Source: Aggregatibacter actinomycetemcomitans DSM 8324
GTDB lineage: Bacteria > Pseudomonadota > Gammaproteobacteria > Enterobacterales > Pasteurellaceae
NCBI RefSeq assembly: GCF_000372365.1
Contig: NZ_AQUU01000001.1
Coordinates: 62,001-126,000 of the forward strand
Length of the DNA stretch: 64,000 nucleotides
Direction of reading: 5' to 3'
The notes under the pieces are model-generated. The model worked only from the letters and a program-made list of their open reading frames with translations. It had not been told where the DNA came from and ran no database searches. Of this stretch, positions 50,055 through 59,078 are shown piece by piece. A program made the translations under genes and the position numbers. The stretch's first letter is position 1. Each line of letters starts with the position of its first letter.

Positions 50055-50456
50055 TTAATTCATTTTGCTATCCGTCGTTTTTTGCTCTTCAACGCGCTCA
50101 ATATTGAGCTGGTCTATTTGCTCTGCCACTTCTGAAAACTTATAGATTAGATAGCCGTTCACCTGATTAAACGCCTTCAAAAGTGCGGTCTGTTCTTGGG
50201 TTAAATTGGTGCCCTTGGCTAATTCATTAAATAACTTTCCACCACCGTTTACGCGGTGAGTTAAGCCCGTGCTGTCGGTTTCCTCTCGGTAGAACGTATC
50301 AATCAAATAACCTTGATTGCGCAGCTCCTTAATCCGTGAGGGTGGGTAATAAATTCCCATTTGTCGCAATTCGTTTGTGCTGTGCGGGCGCTCTCTTAAA
50401 CGCTCGATCATGAAGCGGCGTTGTTCGCCGGTGCTGGTGGTGGAAATAAACCGCAT
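50055..50456 (-). CDS. helix-turn-helix element protein
   Basis: A 133-residue protein. The stretch TSTGEQRRFMIERLRERPHS, then ELRQMGIYYPPSRIKELRNQGY, is a winged-helix domain often found in Pasteurellaceae and enterobacterial prophages and islands. A second, glutamine-rich coiled part ends with EEQKTTDSKMN. The N-terminus may have been altered because the first bases are shared with the truncated integrase frame. A terminator follows. DNA binding is inferred; the target is unknown. An uptake word lies inside. Confidence 0.6.
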   Translation of the reverse strand: MRFISTTSTGEQRRFMIERLRERPHSTNELRQMGIYYPPSRIKELRNQGYLIDTFYREETDSTGLTHRVNGGGKLFNELAKGTNLTQEQTALLKAFNQVNGYLIYKFSEVAEQIDQLNIERVEEQKTTDSKMN

Positions 50457-51012
50457 GATTTAAAATGGCATTAAGTAACTTTACTGATTTTCGGTACATT
50501 TCCGCCTTATCTTGTCTATAAGGGATTTCCAGCGCTATCTTCGCCGTTGCCGGAGTAATATCACTAACAGGATAATCTGCCAACACAGGCAATAGATAAT
50601 GCTCAACAATCGCCCAATATTTCTTTAAGGTTAAAGCCTTAATATTGCTCGCTTTGCTTTCCTTCCAATGTTCAGCCACTGCCCTGAAGGTGCTCAATAA
50701 GCGCGTCTGTTCCGCTTGTTCCGTTCTTATTTTGTGCTGTTGCGGATCGATATTTTGAGCAAGTAAGGATAAATATTTTTCTCTTATTTCCCTCGCTTGT
50801 TGCAATGAAATATCAGGGAATTTACCAACGCCAATTAATGCCCTTTTCTTCGGCTGTGTGAATGGTTTGTAATAGTTAAACCGCCATAACTTTGAGCCGT
50901 TTGGTTTCACCAACAAATAAAGACCGTTCCCGTCTGATAGGGTGTACTCCTTCGCCTTTGGTTTAGCATTGTTAACTTCGGTATTTGTAAGCGGTTTGGT
51001 TAAACGTGCCAA
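50329..51012 (-). pseudogene. P4-type tyrosine integrase, C-terminal catalytic part deleted
   Basis: A 227-codon frame. Residues 1 to about 185 are a normal N-terminus of the DUF4102/P4 integrase family (LTNTEVNNAKPKAKEYTLSDG, arm-binding, then core-binding FRAVAEHWKESK). After KLLNAILNHAVY the frame runs into the start of the helix-turn-helix gene in another reading frame (FHHQHRRTTPLHD), so the catalytic domain with its RxxR, HxxR and Tyr is missing. Normal length is about 400. A deletion that joined the two genes explains it; the protein cannot recombine DNA. It sits next to tRNA-Leu as integrases of this type do. Confidence 0.8.
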
Positions 51013-51114
51013 TTCAAGCCCCTATTTTCCTATTATATCGGCAAATTTGAATAAGCCCTTTTTGGACAAGCTTTCATCAAATTTTAGCTATACCCATTTT
51101 CAGAAACTCAAAAC

Positions 51115-51137
51115 ATATAACTAAGCATATAACTAAA
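51115..51137 (+). repeat. tandem ATATAACTAA motif, putative integrase arm sites (tRNA end)
   Basis: ATATAACTAAGC followed by ATATAACTAAA, the same orientation and spacing as 49634-49656. It lies between the integrase start and the tRNA. Confidence 0.6.
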
Positions 51138-51290
51138 ATAAGCGGTTGTAAACGTAAGAAAACGTAAAAAGAAATAAAACCAGACAAGATAGAAATTTAA
51201 ATAAAGCCTGTAATAGCAAGGAGTGAGTGCAAGAAGGTGTAAGAAAAAATACAACAAAAAAAGACCGCAAAATTGCGATCTTTTCAAAAT

Positions 51291-51376
51291 TGGTGCTCTG
51301 GGCGAGACTTGAACTCGCACGACCTACGGTCACTACCCCCTCAAGATAGCGTGTCTACCAATTCCACCACCAGAGC
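51291..51376 (-). tRNA. tRNA-Leu (anticodon GAG)
   Basis: An 86-nt class II tRNA with CCA encoded; the minus strand begins GCTCTGGTGGTGGAATTGG and ends CCCAGAGCACCA. The anticodon loop is TTGAGGG between CTATC and GGTAG. It follows secG, as in E. coli. Its 3' part was the target of the neighbouring element, and the tRNA was regenerated intact. A hairpin terminator follows at 51256-51285. Confidence 0.95.
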
Positions 51377-51391
51377 TTAATTTGATAAATT

Positions 51392-51742
51392 TTATTGAGG
51401 AATATCGTTGTTTTTTGTGTCTAATGCAGCTGGTGCTTGTTGTTGCTGTTGCTGCTGAATTTGTTCCGCTGTGCCGGATAAATCGTCAAATGCGCCTTGT
51501 TTTACGTTGTTTCTGTGCGAATTGATGTTGCCGATAACGATACTGATAATAAAGAAGATAGTTGCTAAAATCGCTGTGGTTCGGGACAGGAAGTTACCTG
51601 CACCGGCGGAACCGAAAACCGTACCGGACGCGCCACCACCGAAAGATGCGCCTGCATCTGCGCCTTTACCTTGTTGTAACAGGATAAACGCGATAAGGGC
51701 AATGGAAACGACCAAATAAATGATTAACAAAGCTGAGTACAT
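51392..51742 (-). CDS. secG: preprotein translocase subunit SecG
   Basis: A 116-residue membrane protein of the SecYEG channel, with two membrane helices (residues 3-21 and 52-71) separated by the conserved QQGKGADAGASFGGGASGTVFG loop. The C-terminus is glutamine-rich. Length agrees with E. coli (110). tRNA-Leu(GAG) follows 15 bp downstream. Confidence 0.96.
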   Translation of the reverse strand: MYSALLIIYLVVSIALIAFILLQQGKGADAGASFGGGASGTVFGSAGAGNFLSRTTAILATIFFIISIVIGNINSHRNNVKQGAFDDLSGTAEQIQQQQQQQAPAALDTKNNDIPQ

Positions 51743-51902
51743 TTTATCTTCTCTGATTTAGCAAATTTTAATGAAAAATAACGGCGCAGATATTAACGGA
51801 TATCTTGTCGTTTCGCAAGTCATTTTGTGCATTTTTAGGCGGTTTAGCGCAAATTCGATCAGAAAAAACACCGCTAAAAACCACCGCACTTTTCCGTTCC
51901 CG

Positions 51903-53840
51903 TTAACTTTTCGTGATTCTCGATGTTTTCTTTTTAATGCCCTGCTTTTTGACACCCGAATTATGCCGACTTAACTCACGCAAGGCGGAAAAATTAATGT
52001 AATGCAACAATTCCGGCAAAAGTTGCGTCAGGTTTTCCATAAATTGCTGATAACTCGCCTGTTTGCGGCTAATACCGTCCAACTGGGATTCCCAATGTGC
52101 GGTCATATCGGGCTGGGTTGCCACATCAGGCAAGGCGTTAATCAGAATCCTCCCTGCTTCGGTGCTGTGAATATTGCGTCCTTTTTTATACAGAAAACCG
52201 CGTTTAAACAACAACTCGATGATGCCCGCACGGGTGGCTTCAGTGCCCAAGCCGTCGGTTTCACGTAGGATTTTTTTCAATTCTTTATCCTGCACGAAGC
52301 GGGCAATGCCTGTCATGGCGGAAAGCAAAGTCGCGTCGGTGAAGGGTTTCGGCGGCTGCGTTTTTTTACTGACAATCTCGCCCTTTTCGCAATGCAGTAT
52401 TTGCCCTTTTTTTACCACGGGCAGCAGCGCGTCCTGCTGTTCATCGTCGCTGTCCTCTTTGCCCCAAAGTTGCTTCCAGCCGGCAATTTGCAAATTGCGC
52501 GCCTGCGCCACAAAGGTTCCGCCGGCGATATTTAAGGTGATTTTACATTTGCGGTATTCCGCATCAGGACAAAATTGCATGAGGTATTGGCGGGCAATCA
52601 GAAAATACACATTTTGTTCTGCCGAAGTCAAACCTACCGGGCGATTTTTTGCCGTGGGAATAATGGCGTGGTGCGCCTCCACTTTTTTATCGTTCCAGCA
52701 ACGATTTTTCTGCTCGGGATCGATGATTTCCGGCAACGGCTGAAATTGGGATAAATGACTGGAAATCGCATTCATCACCGCCATTCGGTCGGCAAAATGC
52801 TCTTGTGGTAAATAGCGACAATCGGAACGGGGATAAGTAATCAATTTGTAGGTTTCATACAAGCGCTGACACGTGTCCAGCACCTCCTGCGCCGACATCC
52901 CAAAACGCTTGGCGGCATCAATTTGCAGGGCGGATAACGAATAAGGCAAAGGCGCCGTTTCTTTCTCTCGTTTGTCCGTGTAATCGGTGACTTCCGCCGG
53001 TTGGTCGGCAATGCGTTTTACCACATTTTCCGTCAGCGCGCGGGATAACACGCGTCCGTCATCGTCCTGATAATCTTCGCAGGCTTTGCTCGGTTGCCAT
53101 AACGCGGAAAAAAGTGCGGTCGGTTTTTCAGGTGTTTTTTCACCTTTCGGATCCCGCACCCAAGCCAGCACTTCAAAAAAATCTTTCGGCTGAAAATGTT
53201 CGATTTCCAAATCACGGCGCACGATTAAACCAAGCACCGGTGTTTGTACGCGCCCGACGGAAAGCACGCCGTCGTAGCCCGCCTGCCGACCGTGAATAGT
53301 ATAGGCGCGGGTCATGTTAATGCCGTATAACCAATCGGCACGGGCGCGGGCTAAGGCAGAAGTAGCAAGCGGGACAAAATCACGATTCGGCTGCAATTTT
53401 TTGATGGCTTTTTCTACCGCACTTGGGTTCAAATCGCTGATTAAACAGCGTTGAATGGCATTGCGTTTTTCCGCCGACAGGTTGAGATAACTGAACACTT
53501 CGTCCACCAACAACTGCCCTTCGCGATCGGGGTCGCCGGCGTTGACCAAGACATCCGCTTGCTGCACTAATTTTTCAACGGTTTTCAGCTGTTTGTGGGT
53601 TTCTTTTTTCGGAATGAGTTGCCATTTTTGCGGCACGATGGGCAAATCTTCCAGCCGCCATTGTTTGAAACGCGCGTCGTACGCATCAGGTTCCGCCTGT
53701 TCCAGCAAATGCCCCACGCACCAAGTGACACAGTCGTTCTCGCCGCATTTAATAAAACCGTCACCGCGCTGATGCGGTTTCGGCAACACATCGGCGATGG
53801 CGCGTCCGAGACTGGGTTTTTCCGCTATAAAAAGTCGCAT
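51903..53840 (-). CDS. topB: DNA topoisomerase III
   Basis: A 645-residue type IA topoisomerase that resolves replication and recombination intermediates. The Toprim domain opens with [10 protein letters not shown] and contains DPDREGQ; the active tyrosine is in [13 protein letters not shown] TopB-typical basic C-terminus ([10 protein letters not shown]) follows. The frame opens at 53885 but the homologous start is ATG 53840. It is downstream of recR by 31 bp. Confidence 0.96.
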   Translation of the reverse strand: MRLFIAEKPSLGRAIADVLPKPHQRGDGFIKCGENDCVTWCVGHLLEQAEPDAYDARFKQWRLEDLPIVPQKWQLIPKKETHKQLKTVEKLVQQADVLVNAGDPDREGQLLVDEVFSYLNLSAEKRNAIQRCLISDLNPSAVEKAIKKLQPNRDFVPLATSALARARADWLYGINMTRAYTIHGRQAGYDGVLSVGRVQTPVLGLIVRRDLEIEHFQPKDFFEVLAWVRDPKGEKTPEKPTALFSALWQPSKACEDYQDDDGRVLSRALTENVVKRIADQPAEVTDYTDKREKETAPLPYSLSALQIDAAKRFGMSAQEVLDTCQRLYETYKLITYPRSDCRYLPQEHFADRMAVMNAISSHLSQFQPLPEIIDPEQKNRCWNDKKVEAHHAIIPTAKNRPVGLTSAEQNVYFLIARQYLMQFCPDAEYRKCKITLNIAGGTFVAQARNLQIAGWKQLWGKEDSDDEQQDALLPVVKKGQILHCEKGEIVSKKTQPPKPFTDATLLSAMTGIARFVQDKELKKILRETDGLGTEATRAGIIELLFKRGFLYKKGRNIHSTEAGRILINALPDVATQPDMTAHWESQLDGISRKQASYQQFMENLTQLLPELLHYINFSALRELSRHNSGVKKQGIKKKTSRITKS

Positions 53841-53871
53841 AACAAGAAACGGGAGGAAACGAAAAGAGGAG

Positions 53872-54474
53872 TTAGCCGATTTCACGGCGACCTAAGAAGG
53901 AATGGGTCAGCGTGGTGCCGTCCACCATTTCCAATTCGCCACCCACCGGAATGCCGTGGGCAATACGGCTGACTTTGACGTTTTGTTGTAGGCAAAGTTC
54001 CGCAATGTAGTTTGCTGTGGCGTCGCCTTCTACCGTCGGGTTAGTGGCTAAAATCACTTCATTGAAAGATTCCGTTTGCAGGCGTTTTTGCAACAAATCC
54101 AAGCCGATTTCGCGCGGGCCGATACCGTCCAGCGGCGACAAATGCCCCATCAGCACGAAATAACGCCCGGAAAACTGCCCTGTTTGCTCAATAGCAAGAA
54201 TATCCGCCGGCGTTTCCACCACGCAAAGCAAGCCCGAATTTTGACGGCGTGGATTACTACAAATGTTGCACACATCTTCTTCCGTAAAAGTGCGGCAATG
54301 TTCACAATGCCCGATTTTCGACATCGCTTCCGTCAGCCCTTGCGCCAAGCGCATTCCGCCGCTGCGATTGCGTTGCAATAAATGATACGCCATACGTTGC
54401 GCGGATTTCGGACCGACGCCCGGCAATACGCGTAAACTTTCGATCAGATTTTCTAACAAGGGGCTGGTTTGCAT
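53872..54474 (-). CDS. recR: recombination protein RecR
   Basis: A 200-residue protein of the RecFOR pathway that loads RecA at gaps. It has a helix-hairpin-helix ([15 protein letters not shown]), a four-cysteine zinc finger (CEHC...CNIC, residues 57-72), and a Toprim domain ([15 protein letters not shown]). Its length is as in E. coli (201). Order ybaB-recR-topB is conserved in H. influenzae. It lies between ybaB and topB. Confidence 0.97.
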   Translation of the reverse strand: MQTSPLLENLIESLRVLPGVGPKSAQRMAYHLLQRNRSGGMRLAQGLTEAMSKIGHCEHCRTFTEEDVCNICSNPRRQNSGLLCVVETPADILAIEQTGQFSGRYFVLMGHLSPLDGIGPREIGLDLLQKRLQTESFNEVILATNPTVEGDATANYIAELCLQQNVKVSRIAHGIPVGGELEMVDGTTLTHSFLGRREIG

Positions 54475-54505
54475 AAGGTTCCCGATGGATTTGCTGAAAA
54501 AATAA

Positions 54506-54540
54506 ACCGCACTTTGCCGTTAATGAAGAAAAAGTGCGGT
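54506..54540. repeat. inverted uptake-sequence pair between ybaB and recR
   Basis: ACCGCACTTT (54506-54515) faces AAAGTGCGGT (54531-54540), 10 perfect pairs with a 15-base loop. It could attenuate transcription between ybaB and recR. Confidence 0.7.
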
Positions 54541-54558
54541 CGTTTTTTAGGACGTTTT

Positions 54559-54888
54559 TTAAAACGGCATTTTGAAGCCCGGCGGTAAAGACATACCGGC
54601 GGTGACTGACGCCATTTTTTCTTTTTGTAACTCTTCGGCACGACGCACCGCATCGTTAAATGCCGCGGCGATTAAGTCTTCCAACATTTCTTTATCGTCT
54701 TCCATTAAAGAAGGATCGATTTCTACACGACGGCAGTTGTGGGCGCCGTTGATGGTGATTTTCACTAAGCCCGCGCCTGATTCGCCGGTCACTTCCAGTT
54801 GCGCAATTTCTTCCTGCATTTTTTGCATACGATCTTGCATTTGTTGGGCTTGTTTCATTAAATTGCCCAATCCGCCTTTTCCGAACAT
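54559..54888 (-). CDS. ybaB: nucleoid-associated protein YbaB/EbfC
   Basis: A 109-residue DNA-binding protein, beginning [18 protein letters not shown] and ending [10 protein letters not shown]; the whole sequence fits the tweezer-like dimer family, and H. influenzae has a 109-aa homologue. The frame opens at 55044, but the homologous start is ATG 54888. dnaX, its usual upstream neighbour, is not in the window; the divergent phosphoesterase gene lies there instead. Confidence 0.95.
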   Translation of the reverse strand: MFGKGGLGNLMKQAQQMQDRMQKMQEEIAQLEVTGESGAGLVKITINGAHNCRRVEIDPSLMEDDKEMLEDLIAAAFNDAVRRAEELQKEKMASVTAGMSLPPGFKMPF

Positions 54889-55072
54889 AAATTTTCTTCC
54901 GTTATTAAAAAGTTGAGTAAAAAAGTGTACGCATTTTAGCGAAAAATTTGCCGCTTGGAAACGATCAATTTTACCGTTACATTGCCTCATACCACCATTC
55001 ATATTATTATCCGCCCTTAAATTTACTGAAAAAAACCACCGCATTTTTTAGCCACTGTAAACAGGAAAAATC

Positions 55073-56143
55073 ATGGAAACCCGATATTACATCACCATGC
55101 TAGCCGCTATGCTGGCACTGCAATTTATGCTATTTGGTTTTAGCCAAACACTTAACTGGATATTTAACCTTAACGGCAAAACACGCCGCACACTGACTAT
55201 TGTGCTATTTCTTGGACTAAATGCGCTCGTATTAAGTGCGCCATTACGTCTTTACACGGAAAGTTTTCGTGTCACCGCCTTGATTTTAACCCTTTTGCTC
55301 TTTTCAACGTTCAGCAGTTTGATCGTCGGTTTTCTCTATTCATTGCGCAAAAAATGGCGTCATTCTTTAAAATGGCTTTATCCAATCCTTTTTTTGAGTT
55401 TTATTACTGTCGGTTTATATAACGCTTACACACCGGTAGTGCGCCATTATCAGGTGCATTTGGACAAATCGATGAAGCCGTTGCGGATCGGCATGGCAAG
55501 CGACACCCATTTAGGCAAGTTTTTCGGCGGGAAACAACTGGATAAACTTGCAGACATTATGCAACGGGAAAAAGTGGATATTATTCTGCTGCCGGGCGAC
55601 ATTATGGACGATAACGTCAATGCTTATTTAGCGGAGAAAATGCAACCGCACTTAGCCAAACTGAAAGCGCCGCTCGGCGTCTATGCCACCCTTGGCAATC
55701 ATGATTTTTTCGGCGATCAGGCGCGCATTGAGCGGGAAATTCGGAAAGCCGGCATTATTCCACTGATGGATGAAAGCCTGGTGGTGGATAATCGCTTCGT
55801 ATTAATCGGGCGCAACGATGATTTGGTGACCAACCGCCCTTCTACGGAACAATTATTGAAAGGCGTAGATACTAATCTGCCGATTATCCTGTTAGATCAT
55901 CGCCCATCGGAAATTGAACAGCACGCCAAGCTGCCTATTGATATTCAACTCTCCGGGCACGCCCACAACGGACAAATTTTCCCGGCGAATCTGATTGTCA
56001 AATTCATTTACCGTTTAAGTTACGGTTACGAACAAATTAACGGTGTACACTTCTTCGTCACCTCCGGTTATGGCTTTTGGGGCGTGCCGATGCGTTTAGG
56101 TTCACAATCAGAAGTGATGATTATCGACGTGGTCGGAGGTTAA
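55073..56143 (+). CDS. membrane-anchored metallophosphoesterase
   Basis: A 356-residue protein with about four membrane helices in the first 125 residues, then a calcineurin-like phosphoesterase domain with all metal motifs: SDTHLG, LPGDIMDD, LGNHDF and LSGHAHNGQ. YaeI/YkoQ-like relatives act on lipid or envelope phosphates such as UDP-diacylglucosamine in some lineages, but the substrate here is not known. It has no clear operon partner. Confidence 0.85.
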   Translation: METRYYITMLAAMLALQFMLFGFSQTLNWIFNLNGKTRRTLTIVLFLGLNALVLSAPLRLYTESFRVTALILTLLLFSTFSSLIVGFLYSLRKKWRHSLKWLYPILFLSFITVGLYNAYTPVVRHYQVHLDKSMKPLRIGMASDTHLGKFFGGKQLDKLADIMQREKVDIILLPGDIMDDNVNAYLAEKMQPHLAKLKAPLGVYATLGNHDFFGDQARIEREIRKAGIIPLMDESLVVDNRFVLIGRNDDLVTNRPSTEQLLKGVDTNLPIILLDHRPSEIEQHAKLPIDIQLSGHAHNGQIFPANLIVKFIYRLSYGYEQINGVHFFVTSGYGFWGVPMRLGSQSEVMIIDVVGG

Positions 56144-56174
56144 AAAGAACTATTCTCAATTCCGAGTTTCTGTG

Positions 56175-56180
56175 TATAAT
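56175..56180 (+). promoter_or_regulatory. -10 element of fecB
   Basis: TATAAT with an upstream TGTG (extended -10), 33 bp before fecB. A good Fur box was not recognisable nearby (an AATTCTCAATT-type stretch just upstream is too weak to call). Confidence 0.5.
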
Positions 56181-56212
56181 CTGAGCGGTTTTTTTAACAT
56201 TAGGACTCGGAA

Positions 56213-57106
56213 ATGAAAAACTTTTTAAAAGCGACTTTCGCTTCACTTCTCTTTATTGGTTCAACTCACGCCGGCGCAGTAACGGTTACCGATGCAAAAG
56301 GCGAATTTACTATTGATCAAACACCAACCCGTATTGTGGCGTTGGAATATTCCTTTGTGGATGCGTTGGCACAAGTGGGCGTTAGTCCTGTCGGGGTTGC
56401 CGATGACAACAACAAAGAGCGGATTTTGAAAGAAGTACGCGACAAAATTAAACCTTGGCAATCCGTCGGTACCCGCTCGCAACCGAGCCTTGAAGCCATC
56501 GCGGCGTTAAAACCCGATTTAATCATCGCCGATCCTTCCCGCCACACCGCCGTGTATGGCGAACTGAAAAAAATCGCCCCGACCATGATGTTTGATTCCC
56601 GCCATGAAAGCTATCAGGAAAACCTGGAAACCGCGCAGAAAATTGGTGATGTCTTGGGCAAAGGCGGCGAAATGAAACTGCAAATCAACAAACATAACCA
56701 ATACATCGATAACATTGCCAAATCCATTAATGTGAAAGGACAAAAAGGCGTATTCGGCACGTCCCGCGAAGATAAATTCAACCTACAAAACGACAACGGC
56801 TATGTCGCCAGCTTCTTAGGCGTACTCGGTTTTGAAACGCCGAAATTACCAAACAGCACGCAAGCCTTCGTGGAAATCAACCTGGAACAATTGGTCATGG
56901 AAAAACCGGATTATTTGTTCATTGCACACTATCGTCAGGAAAGTATCGCCCGCAAATGGGAAAGCGAGCCTTTGTGGCAGGCAATTCCGGCGGTAAAAGC
57001 CAAACAGGTGCTCAGCGTTGATGCCGATATGTGGGCGCGCGGACGCGGTATGGCGGCCAGTGAAATTATGGCGAAGCAAGTTGAGCAATTTGTGCAGCAA
57101 AAATAA
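56213..57106 (+). CDS. fecB: ferric-citrate-type ABC importer, periplasmic binding protein
   Basis: A 297-residue protein with a signal peptide (MKNFLKATFASLLFIGSTHA) and a two-lobe siderophore-binding fold (TPTRIVALEYSFVDALA, IAALKPDLIIAD, PAVKAKQVL). It matches FecB-type proteins in length (E. coli 300) and heads a fecBCDE cluster. Its stop overlaps fecC by one base. The ligand is presumed to be ferric citrate or a similar chelate; fecA, fecI and fecR are not in the window. Confidence 0.88.
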   Translation: MKNFLKATFASLLFIGSTHAGAVTVTDAKGEFTIDQTPTRIVALEYSFVDALAQVGVSPVGVADDNNKERILKEVRDKIKPWQSVGTRSQPSLEAIAALKPDLIIADPSRHTAVYGELKKIAPTMMFDSRHESYQENLETAQKIGDVLGKGGEMKLQINKHNQYIDNIAKSINVKGQKGVFGTSREDKFNLQNDNGYVASFLGVLGFETPKLPNSTQAFVEINLEQLVMEKPDYLFIAHYRQESIARKWESEPLWQAIPAVKAKQVLSVDADMWARGRGMAASEIMAKQVEQFVQQK

Positions 57107-58095
57107 TGTTAAGCACCACCGTTCGTTGGGGCTTGCCCATTATCTTACTGGCTTTCCTGTTATGGGGAAGCCTGTTTTTGTATTACCCCATCGCCATTGC
57201 TCCGTTAGATGCCTTAAACGCCTTTTTACCCGACGGGGATGATCTGGCGAAAATTACCGTGGTGGGTTTACGCTTTCCGCGTGCTTTGGTGGCAATCGCC
57301 CTTGGAGCAAATTTAGCGGTCGCCGGCGCATTATTGCAAACCGTCACCCGCAACCCATTAGCCTCCCCTTCCCTGTTAAGCGTCAACTCAGGCGCCGGAT
57401 TGGCAATGGTCATCGCCAGCGTCCTCAGCCCTTCGCTGCTATCCGGTTACAGCATTGCTTTAATCGCAAGCATCGGGGGCGGCATCAGCTGGCTTACCGT
57501 GATGCTTATCAGCAATGCCTGGCACGACAATAGCGGCGATCGCAGTCGCGTCATTCTTGCCGGTATCGCCGTTTCCTTACTCTGCGCCGCCGCCACGAAA
57601 TTACTCTTAATCGTCGCCGATGATAACGCCTTCGGCGTCATGAGTTGGCTTGCCGGCGGAATTTCTCACGCACGCTGGAAAGAATGGCATATCATTTGGC
57701 CTTTCTTACTATCAAGTGCGTTATTTTGTCTCTTCTTCGCCAGCAAGTTAAACCTGCTCAATCTCAGCGATGAATCCGCCCGTTCTTTGGGAATCAACCT
57801 TTTCCGCTTACGTTGGTATGCCAATATTATGGCATTACTCATCGTCGGTTCCGCCGTCAGCGTTGCCGGTCCGGTGGCGTTTATCGGACTGCTGATTCCC
57901 CATTTGGCGCGTTATTGGATCGGTTACGATTTACGCAAATCCCTCCCCATGTCCATGTTGCTTGGCGCCATGTTAATGCTCATCGCAGACACCATGGCAA
58001 GAGCGGTCAATTTTCCAAACGAAGTGCCTGCCGGCGCGGTATTGGCACTCATCGGCGCACCGGTATTCGTGTTATTTGCCAGAGGAAGACGCTGA
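57106..58095 (+). CDS. fecC: ferric-citrate-type ABC importer, permease subunit FecC
   Basis: A 329-residue BtuC/FhuB-type membrane protein with about nine to ten hydrophobic segments; typical are LRFPRALVAIALGANLAVAG-type and GPVAFIGLLIPHLAR. Starts on the fecB stop (TAATG) and ends on the fecD start (TGATG), so translation is coupled. Confidence 0.9.
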   Translation: MLSTTVRWGLPIILLAFLLWGSLFLYYPIAIAPLDALNAFLPDGDDLAKITVVGLRFPRALVAIALGANLAVAGALLQTVTRNPLASPSLLSVNSGAGLAMVIASVLSPSLLSGYSIALIASIGGGISWLTVMLISNAWHDNSGDRSRVILAGIAVSLLCAAATKLLLIVADDNAFGVMSWLAGGISHARWKEWHIIWPFLLSSALFCLFFASKLNLLNLSDESARSLGINLFRLRWYANIMALLIVGSAVSVAGPVAFIGLLIPHLARYWIGYDLRKSLPMSMLLGAMLMLIADTMARAVNFPNEVPAGAVLALIGAPVFVLFARGRR

Positions 58096-59078
58096 TGAAA
58101 AATGCCTATCATAAATTGCTTTCTCTCGGTTTTTACCCGTTTGCCGTGGTCGCCGTTATTGCCTTATTTATTTTAAGTCTTCGCTTAGGCACTTATACCC
58201 TCTCCTTTTCGGAAATTGTCGCGGCGTTTAATTCCGACGATAAAAACCATTTCACGCTGATTGAATACCGCCTGCCCCGTGCGTTGCTGGCAATTTTTAT
58301 CGGCGGTACATTAGCCATTTCCGGGGTGTTGGTGCAAAGTGTGGTGCGTAATCCGTTAGCGTCACCGGATATTCTGGGCATTAATAACGCGGCGGGGCTG
58401 GTTGCCATCGCCATATTAATCTTTTTGCCGAACCTCGCCTTTTACTGGATTCCATTCTTTGCGTTTATCGGCGGCATATTGTCTTTCATCTTGTTATGGG
58501 TGATTTGCGGCTTTAATTTCCGTCCGATCAGAATGGCGATCATCGGAGTGGCGATTTCCGCCTTGTGGGCGGCGATCAACCATTATGTGATGCTCACCAA
58601 TCCTGTAGAAATCAACACGGCAATGCTCTGGCTGACAGGCAGTTTATGGGGAAGAAGCTGGACCTACGCGAATGTGGTGTTGCCTTGGCTATTCCTTCTG
58701 CTGCCCCTACCGTTCATTTTTTGCCGCGATCTCGACACCTTGGGCTTGGGCGAAAATAAAGCCGCCACCTTGGGCATTCACGTCAACAAAACTCAGATTT
58801 TCGTCTTAGTGCTGGCAGTAGCGCTCTCCACCACCGCTGTCGCCATTTGCGGCCCTATCGCCTTTTTAGGTTTGGTCGCACCGCATTTGGCACGCAAATT
58901 GGTGGGCGGACGACACCGCACTTTACTGCCTGCGGCATTGTTAATCGGAGCGTTATTGCTACAAATTTCCGATATTTTAGCGCGCGTCATCGATCCGCCG
59001 ACCGAGTTGCCGGCAGGCATTCTGACCGCCATTATCGGCGCCCCTTACTTCTTCTATTTATTGATGAGAACCAAATAA
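58095..59078 (+). CDS. fecD: ferric-citrate-type ABC importer, permease subunit FecD
   Basis: A 327-residue paralogue of FecC (YRLPRALLAIFIGGTLAISG, GPIAFLGLVAPHLAR) with about nine hydrophobic segments. The start is ATG 58095 overlapping the fecC stop; a longer frame to 57813 runs within fecC and is spurious. FecC and FecD form the heterodimeric channel. Confidence 0.9.
   Translation: MKNAYHKLLSLGFYPFAVVAVIALFILSLRLGTYTLSFSEIVAAFNSDDKNHFTLIEYRLPRALLAIFIGGTLAISGVLVQSVVRNPLASPDILGINNAAGLVAIAILIFLPNLAFYWIPFFAFIGGILSFILLWVICGFNFRPIRMAIIGVAISALWAAINHYVMLTNPVEINTAMLWLTGSLWGRSWTYANVVLPWLFLLLPLPFIFCRDLDTLGLGENKAATLGIHVNKTQIFVLVLAVALSTTAVAICGPIAFLGLVAPHLARKLVGGRHRTLLPAALLIGALLLQISDILARVIDPPTELPAGILTAIIGAPYFFYLLMRTK

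Larger units (their letters stand above)
49556..51315. mobile_element. eroded integrative element in tRNA-Leu(GAG)
   Basis: About 1.7 kb lies between the tRNA gene and a duplicate of its 3' end. It carries an integrase fragment next to the tRNA, a small helix-turn-helix gene, putative integrase arm repeats near both ends, and no other gene. The base composition and reading frames between 49660 and 50020 show nothing recognisable. The parent was probably a P4-type phage, genomic island or ICE that lost its interior by deletion. Confidence 0.78.

Noticed and set aside
57813-58094. Upstream extension of fecD inside fecC
   Set aside because: Out-of-frame reading of fecC; the coupled ATG at 58095 gives the correct FecD length.
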